Positions 7,685 through 14,917 of a stretch of 36,081 nucleotides of DNA are shown here, piece after piece. The DNA comes from Pseudomonadota bacterium. Lineage in GTDB: Bacteria > Pseudomonadota > Alphaproteobacteria > Azospirillales > Azospirillaceae. Position 1 is the first letter of the stretch, and each line of letters opens with the position of its first letter. The notes under the pieces were generated by a model. That model was given only the letters and a program-made list of their open reading frames with translations. It was not told the DNA's origin and ran no database searches. Where the stretch lies: positions 1 through 36,081 of the forward strand of contig JAEYPE010000149.1 of assembly GCA_023411035.1 (NCBI GenBank). The letters run 5' to 3'. A program made the position numbers and the translations under genes.

Positions 7685-8440
7685 ATGACCCGCTTCCGCC
7701 CCGCCGCCCTGGCGCTCGCCGCTGCGCTGGCCCTTCCGACGGGGCTGCTGGCCCCCGCCCTCCAGGCGCAGAGCCCGATGGACGACGCGCAGCGCAAGGC
7801 CATCGAAGGAGTGGTGCGCGACTATATCCTGAAGAACCCGGAAATCATCCTGGAGGCCGTGGACTCACTGCAAAAGCGCCAGAAGCTGGCCGAGGAGCAG
7901 AAGGCCAAGGCCGCTCTGGCCGACAACAAGGCGGCGCTGTTCCAGAACCCCGCCGATCCGGTCGCCGGCAACCCGAAGGGCGACGTGACGGTGGTTGAGT
8001 TCTTCGATTACCAGTGCGGTTACTGCAAGGCCGTTCAGGCGGATACGGAGCGCCTCGTCAAGGACGACGGCAAGCTGCGCTTCGTCTACAAGGAGTTCCC
8101 GATCCTCAGCCCGGCCTCGCTGTCGGCGGCCAAGGCGGCGTTGGCCGCCCGCGGCCAGGGCAAGTATCTGGAGCTTCACAACGCCCTGATGGCCCATCGC
8201 GGCCAGCTTGACGACGACGTGATCCAGCGGCTGGCCAAGTCGGTCGGGCTGGACACCGACAAGCTGAAGAAGGACATGAACAGCCCCGAGGTGCTGAAGG
8301 TCATCGCCGCCAACCAGGCGCTGGCCGAGGAATTGGGCATCCGCGGCACGCCGGCCTTCGTCATCGGCGACGAACTGGTCCCCGGCGCGATCAAGCTGGA
8401 CGAGATGAAGCGGCTTGTCGAAGCGGCGCGCAAGGGCTGA
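7685..8440 (+). CDS. DsbA-family periplasmic thiol-disulfide oxidoreductase
   Basis: The 251-residue product has a signal peptide (MTRFRPAALALAAALALPTG..., cleavage near ALQAQ, about residue 29), a helical N-terminal stretch (about 30-85, rich in Lys, Glu and Ala), and a thioredoxin fold with the active site CGYC (Cys 111 and Cys 114) in EFFDYQCGYCK. The cis-proline loop is RGTPAFVIGD. The helical N-terminal arm followed by DsbA resembles the Com1/ScsC type, which oligomerise and can act as isomerases; that assignment is inference. ATG 7685 has GAGAG upstream. The M48 protease gene precedes it and a HAD phosphatase follows after 17 bases. Confidence 0.88.
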   Translation: MTRFRPAALALAAALALPTGLLAPALQAQSPMDDAQRKAIEGVVRDYILKNPEIILEAVDSLQKRQKLAEEQKAKAALADNKAALFQNPADPVAGNPKGDVTVVEFFDYQCGYCKAVQADTERLVKDDGKLRFVYKEFPILSPASLSAAKAALAARGQGKYLELHNALMAHRGQLDDDVIQRLAKSVGLDTDKLKKDMNSPEVLKVIAANQALAEELGIRGTPAFVIGDELVPGAIKLDEMKRLVEAARKG

Positions 8441-8457
8441 GGGCGGCATAAGACTTG

Positions 8458-9072
8458 ATGATGACCAAGCCGACCACCGTCGTCTTCGACATAGGCCATG
8501 TGCTCATCGAATGGGACCCGCGGAACATGTACCGCGAACTGTTCGACGGGTATGAGGACCTGATGGAGGATTTCCTCGAAAACGTCTGCACCCCCGCCTG
8601 GAATCTGGAGCAGGACCGCGGGCGCCCGTGGGATGAGGCGGTCGCCGTCCTGACCGCCGAATTTCCGGACTGCCGCGAACTGATCCGCGCCTACCACGAG
8701 CGGTGGGAGGAGATGGTGCCCGGCCCCGTTGCCGGCACACCGGAGATCCTGATCGAGCTGAAGCAGCGCGGAACGCCGCTTTACTCCATCACCAACTTTT
8801 CCTCGGACAAGCTTGCGCTGACCCGCAAGCGCTTCGACTTTCTGAACGTCTTCGACGGGATGATCGTCTCTGGCGAGGAGAAGCTGGTGAAGCCGGACCC
8901 GGCGATTTTCCAGCGTTTGCTGGACCGCTACGGCCTGCGGGCGGCGGATTGCTTCTTCATCGACGACAGCCCCGCCAATGTCGAGGCGGCGCGCAACGCC
9001 GGCATGACGGCGTACCGCTTTTCCGGTGCCGCCAGCCTGCGCGCCGAATTGGAGGAACTGGGGCTGCTGTAG
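8458..9072 (+). CDS. HAD-superfamily hydrolase, YihX-like
   Basis: A cytosolic phosphatase of 204 residues in HAD subfamily IA. Motif I is VFDIGHVLIEWD (nucleophile Asp about residue 11; the usual second Asp is Gly, as in the DxGxV form typical of YihX-like proteins). Motif II is TNFSS, motif III the Lys in EKLVKPDPAIF, and motif IV FFIDDSPANVEAAR. E. coli YihX acts on alpha-D-glucose 1-phosphate; the substrate here cannot be assigned. Two adjacent ATGs (8458 and 8461) are possible starts, with only a distant GAGGG as ribosome binding site, so it may be read through from the DsbA-like gene. Convergent with greB. Confidence 0.88.
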   Translation: MMTKPTTVVFDIGHVLIEWDPRNMYRELFDGYEDLMEDFLENVCTPAWNLEQDRGRPWDEAVAVLTAEFPDCRELIRAYHERWEEMVPGPVAGTPEILIELKQRGTPLYSITNFSSDKLALTRKRFDFLNVFDGMIVSGEEKLVKPDPAIFQRLLDRYGLRAADCFFIDDSPANVEAARNAGMTAYRFSGAASLRAELEELGLL

Positions 9073-9102
9073 CCCCAGCTTTCCTTATTTACGCCTCGTC
9101 CT

Positions 9103-9666
9103 TTACGCTGGGTCGCCCGGATAGCGGATGGCGACGACCTCGATCTGCTCCAGTCCGGCGGGCGTGCGCAGGTCCACCACGTCGCCTTCCTGCGCCTTCA
9201 GAAGGGCGCGGGCGATGGGCGAAATCCAACTCACATGGGCGCGGTCCAGGTCCACCTCGTCGGCTCCGACGATGGTGATGGTGTTTTCCGTCCCGTCCTC
9301 CCGTGCGTAGGTGACGGTGGCGCCGAAGAACACGCGATCGCGGTTCTTCTGGAGCGTGGGGTCCACCACCTCCGCCGATTCCAGGCGCTTGTTCAGGAAG
9401 CGGATGCGCCGGTCGATCTCCCGCAGGCGCTTCTTGCCGTAGATATAGTCCCCGTTCTCGGAACGGTCGCCGTTGCCGGCGGCCCAGGACACGACCTCGA
9501 CCACCTTCGGGCGTTCGACGCGCAGCAGCGCGCGCAACTCGTCCTGCATCCGCTGGAAGCCTTCGGGCGTCATGTAGTTCTTCACACCCTTGGGCAAGGG
9601 CTTGGGATCGTCGGCCTCGTCGTCGTCGGCGGCGGTGTCGTTCTCCCGGGTGAAAGCCTTGCTCAT
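9103..9666 (-). CDS. greB: Transcription elongation factor GreB
   Basis: Binds the secondary channel of RNA polymerase and stimulates cleavage of backtracked RNA. The 187-residue product has the coiled-coil N-terminal domain with the GreB-type motif GDRSENGDYIYGKKRLREIDRR (about residues 73-94), where the acidic tip residues sit, and the C-terminal FKBP-like domain ending in EQIEVVAIRYPG. A short acidic extension (TAADDDEADDPKP) near the N-terminus precedes the usual start of the coiled coil. ATG 9666 begins MSKAFTREND; an open extension upstream lies over the rne terminator and is not used. It follows rne on the same strand but is separated from it by that terminator. Confidence 0.93.
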   Translation of the reverse strand: MSKAFTRENDTAADDDEADDPKPLPKGVKNYMTPEGFQRMQDELRALLRVERPKVVEVVSWAAGNGDRSENGDYIYGKKRLREIDRRIRFLNKRLESAEVVDPTLQKNRDRVFFGATVTYAREDGTENTITIVGADEVDLDRAHVSWISPIARALLKAQEGDVVDLRTPAGLEQIEVVAIRYPGDPA

Positions 9667-9695
9667 GGTCGGGACCCTTCGCGGTTTCATGAAAA

Positions 9696-9723
9696 GGAAA
9701 AGGCGCCGAGAGGCGCCTTTTCC
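9696..9723 (-). terminator. Rho-independent terminator of rne
   Basis: A perfect 12-bp inverted repeat (GGAAAAGGCGCC at 9696-9707 with its complement at 9712-9723) has a 4-base loop. On the minus strand it is followed by a T-rich tail. It sits 27 bases after the rne stop and just ahead of greB. Confidence 0.88.
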
Positions 9724-9749
9724 AGTCTGCTCAGCGATGGAACGCTTGC

Positions 9750-12700
9750 TTAGCGGCTCCACCAGCCCCGGCGCGGCTTTGCCGAGGCGTCCTCGGTTTC
9801 CGGAGCGGAGTCCGCGGTGGCGGGCTCGGGCGCCGGCTGCTCGGGCGCCGGTTGATTGACCGGAGCCTCGGTGTTCGCCAGGGCGGGCGCGGCCTCGGCG
9901 GGAGCGTCCGCCGTGGTCTTGCGCTTGCGCGCCGGGCGCTTCTTCGGCTCCTCCGCGGCGGCAGGCACCGGAGCGGGCGCGGACTCGACGGCCTCGGCCA
10001 CCGGCTCAACCTTTGCCTTGCGGCCGCGGGCCGGCTTGGCCGGCGCCTGCGGAGCGGGCTCCGCCGGGGCCTTGGCGGCGGTGGCCTTCGCGGGGGCCTT
10101 GGCGTCCTTCGCGGCGCCCTTCGCGGCGCGCTTCGGCTTGGCGGGGGCCGCTTCCGGCTCCGCGGTCACGGCTTCGGCAGCGTCCGCGGCGCTGGCCTTG
10201 GCGCGGCCACGGCGCGGCTTGCGGGCCGGAGCCTCCTCCGCCACCACCGGGGCGGCTTCCTCCACCGCCGGAACGTCCGGAGTGGCTTCGGCGGCGGCCT
10301 CGTTGGTCAGGACCCAATCGAACTCGACCGGCTCCATATCTGCCGGCAGTTCCGGCGGGTTGACGGCGCGGCCGGCCTCGACGGCGGTCGGGAAGGAGTC
10401 GGCCTCAGCCTCGACCTCAGACTCGGCGGCTTCGGAGGGTTCGCCTTCGCCGGCTTCCAGGCCTTCGGCACCGTTCTCCAGGCCCTCGCGCTGGCGGGAC
10501 CGGCGACGGCCACCGCGCTTGCCGCGGCGACGCTTCTTGCGCTCGCCGTTGCCTTCGCCGTTCGGCTCGAACGCCTCGGCGCCCTCTTCCGCCTCGTCGT
10601 CCTCGTCCTCTTCGATGTGGGCGGAGCCGACATCGACGTCGTTGATGACGAACTCCGGCGCGTCGATCTGGGCGCGTTCGATGGCTTCCTCGTCGACCGC
10701 GGTGTCGTCGGCTTCGCCGGACTCGGCTTCGGCCTCGACCGCTTCGCCGTCGGCCGCCTCGCCGAACAGCGCCCGGCCTTCCTCGCGGTCACGCCCACGG
10801 CCACGCCGACGGCGGCGGCGGCGGCGGCGGTCGCCTTCGCCATCGCTCTCCCCGGCGGCTTCGGCGCGTTCCGGCGCCTCCGCCTCGACGGTCTCGGCGA
10901 CGGCGGCCTCTTCCTCGGCCTCCTCGGCTTCGGCGGCCAGGATGCGGTCGGTTTCGGCCAGCACGCGCTCGGCGCTGACCAGCGGCGCATCGTCTTCCGG
11001 CGTGCGGGCCTTCACGCGCTCAAGCCGCAGGTCTGGCGCGATCAGGGTATCGTCGGCCTGGACCATGACGCGGAACCGGTAGCGGTCCTCGATCTTGGTC
11101 AGCTCGCCGCGCTTCTGGTTGAGGATGTAGAGCGCGATGCGGGTCGGCACGAAGACGGTGATCTCCGCCGACCGCTTGCGGATGCCCTCTTCCTCGATGG
11201 CGCGCAGCACATGCAGGGCCGAGGATTCGACCGAGCGGATGACGCCGGTGCCGGAGCAGTGCGGGCAGCGCTCGAAGTTGGTTTCCAGCAGCGACGGGCG
11301 CAGGCGCTGACGCGAAAGCTCCAGCAGGCCGAAGGCGGAGATGCGGCCGAGCTGGATGCGCGCCCGGTCGTTCTTCATCGCCTCCTTCAGGCGGCGCTCC
11401 ACCGCGGCGTTGTTGCGGGGCTCCTCCATGTCGATGAAATCGATCACGATGAGGCCCGCGAGGTCGCGCAGGCGAAGCTGGCGCGCCACTTCGTCGGCGG
11501 CTTCGAGGTTGGTCTTGTAGGCCGTTTCCTCGATGTTGCGCTCGCGCGTCGACCGGCCCGAGTTGACGTCGATGGAAACCAGCGCCTCGGTCGGGTTGAT
11601 GACGATGTAGCCGCCGGAACGGAGCTGCACCACCGGGCTGTGGATCGCGTCGATCTGCGTTTCCACCTGATAGCGGTGGAACAGCGGAATCGTCTCGTCC
11701 CGGTACTGCATCACGCGCTTGGTGTGGCTCGGCATCATCATGCGCATGAAGTCGCGCGCGGTGTTGAAGCCGGCCTCGCCTTCGACCCAGATCTCGTCGA
11801 TGTCGTCGGTGTAGAGATCGCGGATCGAGCGCTTGATCAGGTTCGCCTCTTCATAGATGAGGCAGGGGGCGGAGGACTTCAGCGTCTGGACGCGGATGTC
11901 GTCCCACAGGCGCAGCAAATACTCCAGGTCGCGCTTGATTTCCGGCTTGGAGCGCTCCAGGCCCGCGGTGCGCAGGATGACCGCCATGCCTTCCGGCACG
12001 TCCAGGTCGGACAGGATGTCCTTCAGGCGCTTGCGGTCGGCGGGGTTGGTGATCTTGCGGGAAATCCCGCCGCCGCGGCCCGTGTTGGGCATCAGCACGC
12101 AGTAGCGGCCCGGCAGCGACAGGTAGGTGGTCAGCGCCGCACCCTTGTTGCCGCGCTCCTCCTTGGTCACCTGGACCAGCATGACCTGCCGGCGCTTGAT
12201 GACTTCCTGGATCTTGTAGCTGCGCAGCGGGCGGGTGCGGCGGCGGTGGGCCTCCTCGACCTCGTCCCCGCCGATGACGTCCGGGCTTTCGGCCTGGGCG
12301 GCCCCCTCCGGAGCCTCCTCCGCGTCGTCGTCGGCATCCTGGGAAGCGCCGTCGGTGGCGAAGGCCGGCGCGTCGCCTTCGAAGCCCTCGCCGTCGCCCT
12401 CGGCCTCCGCGTAGGAGCCGGGCATGGGGGAGACTTCCTCCTCCACCTGCTCCGGACGGATCGGCTCGGCCATCACGGCGCCGTCGGCGGCGGCCTCGGC
12501 GCGGGCCTCGGCCTGCTCCTCCAGCCGGCGTTCCTCGGCCAGCAGGGCCTCACGGTCGGCGACCGGGATGCGGTAATAGTCGGGATGGATTTCCGAGAAG
12601 GCCAGGAAACCGTGCCGGTTTCCGCCGTACTCCACGAAGGCCGCCTGAAGCGACGGCTCGACCCGGGTCACCTTGGCAAGGTAGATGTTGCCCTTGAGTT

Positions 12701-12809
12701 GCTTCCGGGTCGCGATTTCGAAGTCGAGATCTTCGAGTCTGTTACCATTGACCACGGCAACCCGGGTTTCTTCCGGGTGCGTGGCGTCCACCAGCATGCG
12801 CTTGGCCAT
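9750..12809 (-). CDS. rne: Ribonuclease E
   Basis: The endonuclease that starts mRNA decay and processes rRNA and tRNA; it scaffolds the degradosome. The 1019-residue product has the S1 domain near the N-terminus, split by a roughly 110-residue acidic insertion (about 85-195). The catalytic aspartates lie in SIDVNSG (about residue 414) and VIDFIDM, and the zinc link is CPHCSGTG. From about residue 620 it becomes low complexity: an acidic stretch, Arg-rich blocks including a run of eight Arg, then a long Ala/Pro/Lys-rich tail. It ends KPRRGWWSR, matching the GWW peptide that binds polynucleotide phosphorylase in Caulobacter RNase E. Start is ATG 12809 with GGGGAT upstream. The leader is unusually long. 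Confidence 0.96.
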   Translation of the reverse strand: MAKRMLVDATHPEETRVAVVNGNRLEDLDFEIATRKQLKGNIYLAKVTRVEPSLQAAFVEYGGNRHGFLAFSEIHPDYYRIPVADREALLAEERRLEEQAEARAEAAADGAVMAEPIRPEQVEEEVSPMPGSYAEAEGDGEGFEGDAPAFATDGASQDADDDAEEAPEGAAQAESPDVIGGDEVEEAHRRRTRPLRSYKIQEVIKRRQVMLVQVTKEERGNKGAALTTYLSLPGRYCVLMPNTGRGGGISRKITNPADRKRLKDILSDLDVPEGMAVILRTAGLERSKPEIKRDLEYLLRLWDDIRVQTLKSSAPCLIYEEANLIKRSIRDLYTDDIDEIWVEGEAGFNTARDFMRMMMPSHTKRVMQYRDETIPLFHRYQVETQIDAIHSPVVQLRSGGYIVINPTEALVSIDVNSGRSTRERNIEETAYKTNLEAADEVARQLRLRDLAGLIVIDFIDMEEPRNNAAVERRLKEAMKNDRARIQLGRISAFGLLELSRQRLRPSLLETNFERCPHCSGTGVIRSVESSALHVLRAIEEEGIRKRSAEITVFVPTRIALYILNQKRGELTKIEDRYRFRVMVQADDTLIAPDLRLERVKARTPEDDAPLVSAERVLAETDRILAAEAEEAEEEAAVAETVEAEAPERAEAAGESDGEGDRRRRRRRRRGRGRDREEGRALFGEAADGEAVEAEAESGEADDTAVDEEAIERAQIDAPEFVINDVDVGSAHIEEDEDDEAEEGAEAFEPNGEGNGERKKRRRGKRGGRRRSRQREGLENGAEGLEAGEGEPSEAAESEVEAEADSFPTAVEAGRAVNPPELPADMEPVEFDWVLTNEAAAEATPDVPAVEEAAPVVAEEAPARKPRRGRAKASAADAAEAVTAEPEAAPAKPKRAAKGAAKDAKAPAKATAAKAPAEPAPQAPAKPARGRKAKVEPVAEAVESAPAPVPAAAEEPKKRPARKRKTTADAPAEAAPALANTEAPVNQPAPEQPAPEPATADSAPETEDASAKPRRGWWSR

Positions 12810-12820
12810 ACAAGATCCCC

Positions 12821-12870
12821 ATGACGCCCCAAGCCGCCCGCGCGACGGACAAGCCGCCAGGGCGCGTCAT
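12821..12870 (-). promoter_or_regulatory. Inverted repeat next to the rne ribosome binding site
   Basis: ATGACGCCCC (12821-12830) and GGCGCGTCAT (12861-12870) can pair over most of their length. On the minus-strand transcript this stem ends directly before the GGGGAT ribosome binding site of rne. RNase E is known in E. coli to control its own mRNA through leader stem-loops; a similar role here is inference. Confidence 0.4.
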
Positions 12871-13151
12871 CGTTGTGAGCGAAGCCTGCGGAACCGGCCC
12901 CTAACCCGTCGAACGGCGCTGATGAAGCAGCCAGGACGGGACGGGCTTCGGCCTCCGGGTTCCGGCCTTGCGGCCGGCACCAGCTTCGAGGTTTCGTCCC
13001 AATCCACCGGCAACCCAGAAGCGTCACGCCCCGGACCGCGCCCGATGATCTAAATTTCGGCCGTTGAGGTCCGCGGGCGACGCCCACAGTTCACCCGGGA
13101 GAGAAACCTCTCGCAAGAGTGGGCTGGTGGGTCGCGGTATGTCGCAGAGCT

Positions 13152-13180
13152 ACCATAGACAAGCACGAAACCTTGCACAA
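13152..13180 (-). promoter_or_regulatory. Putative sigma-70-type promoter for rne
   Basis: On the minus strand TTGTGC (13175-13180) is followed after 17 bases by TATGGT (13152-13157). Transcription would begin near 13145, giving a leader of about 335 bases before the rne ATG. Confidence 0.45.
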
Positions 13181-13302
13181 CTTGGAATTCGGCGAAAGTT
13201 ACGCTCCGTTTCATCCGGTTTGGCGGCATGGCGCGTACGTGGGGCGGTGTTGCATGAACGGCACCCTGGCCGACAATTCCGCCACGCTCCCGGATGCCAC
13301 CG

Positions 13303-13332
13303 TTGAGCGCTTTGATTTCACTGGGCTATAGC
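13303..13332 (+). promoter_or_regulatory. Putative sigma-70-type promoter for amiC
   Basis: TTGAGC (13303-13308) is followed after 18 bases by TATAGC (13327-13332). The amiC ATG is 42 bases further on. Confidence 0.4.
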
Positions 13333-13374
13333 TGGCGGCTGGCTTGTCCGGTTTGCGGTTTGCTGGTGGAACGG

Positions 13375-14676
13375 ATGCCCCGAATGCTCGCGATTGTCGC
13401 TGCGCTGGGCGCCCTCCTGGGGGCGGCCGTCCTGCCGTGCGCCCCGGCGCAGGCCCAGACCACCGCGGCGCTGCCCTTTCCACCGCCGGTGCAGGAACGG
13501 GTGTCCGTTCTGGACGCGCGGCTGGGCCTGCATCCCGACAAGACGCGGCTGGTTCTGGAACTCAGCGACTCGGTGCCCTTCACCGTGTCGGTGCACGGCT
13601 CCCCCTACCGCGTCGTGGTCGATCTGCCGGACGTGAACTGGCCGGGCGGCAACGCCGTGATGGCGGGCAAGGGGCTGGTCGCCCGCTACCGCTTCGAAGG
13701 GCGCGACGGCGGCGCCTCCCGCCTCGTGGTGGAGACGGACGGGCCGGTGCGGGTGGTGGAATCCTTCCTCATCCCGCCGCGGGACGGCTTCAAGCCGCGC
13801 TTCGTCCTGGACATCGCCCGCACCACGCCGGCGCAGTTCGCCGCTTCGGCCCCGATCGCGGCGCCCCCGGTCGCGGCGGGCCGCGAGACGGCGCGCCAGC
13901 CGGCGAAAAAGGACCCCATCGTGCCGGTTGCCGCGGCCCTGCCGCCGCCGGTTCCGCCGCGGGCGGCGCCGGTCCCGGAAAAGCCGATGATCGTCGTCGA
14001 TCCCGGCCATGGCGGGGTCGATCCGGGTGCGGTCGGGGTCGGCGGCGTCTATGAAAAGGACATCACGCTGGCCATGGCGCGGGAGTTGAAGCGCCAGTTG
14101 GAAGGGTCGGGCCGCTACCGGGTCCGGCTGACCCGCGACAAGGACGTGTTCATCCGTCTGCGCGACCGCGTCGCCATCGCGCGGGAGGCCAACGCCGACC
14201 TGTTCCTGTCCCTGCACGCCGACAGCATCGGTTCCGCCGACATGCGCGGCCTGTCCATCTACACCCTGTCGGACAAGGCGTCGGACCGCGAGGCGGAAAT
14301 GCTGGCCGCCAAGGAGAACCGGGCCGACGCGCTGGCCGGCATCAATCTGTCGTCCGAGAACGATCTGGTGGCCTCGATCCTCATCGACCTCGCCCAGCGG
14401 GACACGATGAACCACTCCAAGCGCTTCGCCAACATGGCGCTGGAGCATCTGGGCCGCGAGGTGAAGCTGATTCCCAACAAGCCGCACCGGCAGGCCGGAT
14501 TTGCCGTCCTGACCGCGCCGGACATGCCCTCCGCCCTGGTGGAGATGGGTTACCTGTCGAGCCCGCAGGACGTGAACCTGCTGAGCAAGTCGGCCCACCG
14601 GGAAAAGCTGGGCCGCGCGATGCTGCGCACCATCGACGCCTATTTCAAATGGCTGAGCGGCGTGCAGAAAAGCTGA
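13375..14676 (+). CDS. amiC: N-acetylmuramoyl-L-alanine amidase with AMIN domain (AmiC-like)
   Basis: Periplasmic zinc amidase that cuts the bond between MurNAc and the stem peptide, mainly for separating daughter cells. The 433-residue product has a signal peptide (cleavage near PAQAQ, about residue 27), an AMIN domain (about 35-150) that targets it to the septum, a Pro/Ala-rich linker (about 155-200), and an Amidase_3 domain (about 203-430). The zinc and catalytic residues are His 212 (DPGHGG), Glu 227 (YEKD), His 281 (SLHAD) and Glu 390 (LVEMGYLS). ATG 13375 fits the signal peptide; the frame is open 27 codons further up but that part crosses the putative promoter. PBP1A follows on the same strand. 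Confidence 0.92.
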   Translation: MPRMLAIVAALGALLGAAVLPCAPAQAQTTAALPFPPPVQERVSVLDARLGLHPDKTRLVLELSDSVPFTVSVHGSPYRVVVDLPDVNWPGGNAVMAGKGLVARYRFEGRDGGASRLVVETDGPVRVVESFLIPPRDGFKPRFVLDIARTTPAQFAASAPIAAPPVAAGRETARQPAKKDPIVPVAAALPPPVPPRAAPVPEKPMIVVDPGHGGVDPGAVGVGGVYEKDITLAMARELKRQLEGSGRYRVRLTRDKDVFIRLRDRVAIAREANADLFLSLHADSIGSADMRGLSIYTLSDKASDREAEMLAAKENRADALAGINLSSENDLVASILIDLAQRDTMNHSKRFANMALEHLGREVKLIPNKPHRQAGFAVLTAPDMPSALVEMGYLSSPQDVNLLSKSAHREKLGRAMLRTIDAYFKWLSGVQKS

Positions 14677-14688
14677 GGTCCGCTTTTC
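14667..14688 (+). terminator. Weak terminator-like hairpin at the end of amiC
   Basis: GAAAAGC (14667-14673) pairs with GCTTTTC (14682-14688) around an 8-base loop that includes the amiC stop. The stem is short and A/T-rich, so partial read-through into the PBP1A gene is likely. Confidence 0.35.
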
Positions 14689-14836
14689 TTGAGCGCCGTC
14701 ATCCCCTGCCAGCCATGCGGGTGGAGGCGGGCGGGCATTCGCCCCGGACGGCCACCACTTTCTTGCGCGAGCCTTGTGGCCGTCACATTTTCCTGACATG
14801 GCTGCGAGGGAGTCGGACTGCCGCCTCTCGCGGTGC

Positions 14837-14842
14837 TAGGAT
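14837..14842 (+). promoter_or_regulatory. Possible extended -10 box for the PBP1A gene
   Basis: TGCTAGGAT (TAGGAT preceded by TGn) lies 75 bases before the PBP1A ATG. The -35 region is poor, which an extended -10 can tolerate. Confidence 0.3.
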
Positions 14843-14917
14843 GCCGCCCACCGGACGGCTCCGCCCTTACCCAGAAGAAGGCGGCGGGGCCGCCGACATG
14901 CCTGTTCGGGAACCGTC

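Larger units (their letters stand above)
12810..13374. other. Intergenic region between rne and amiC, holding the long rne leader
   Basis: This 565-base spacer has no convincing gene. It holds two divergent putative promoters (rne at 13152-13180, amiC at 13303-13332) and, between the rne promoter and the rne start, several inverted repeats: ATGACGC/GCGTCAT around 12821-12870, CCGGCC-TTGC-GGCCGG near 12961-12977, and GAGAG-AAAC-CTCTC near 13100-13113. A short plus-strand open frame (13119-13331) has no ribosome binding site and atypical composition, so I do not call it. Confidence 0.6.

Noticed and set aside
13119..13331. Small open frame in the rne-amiC spacer
   Set aside because: No ribosome binding site, no family pattern, and it runs across both putative promoters.
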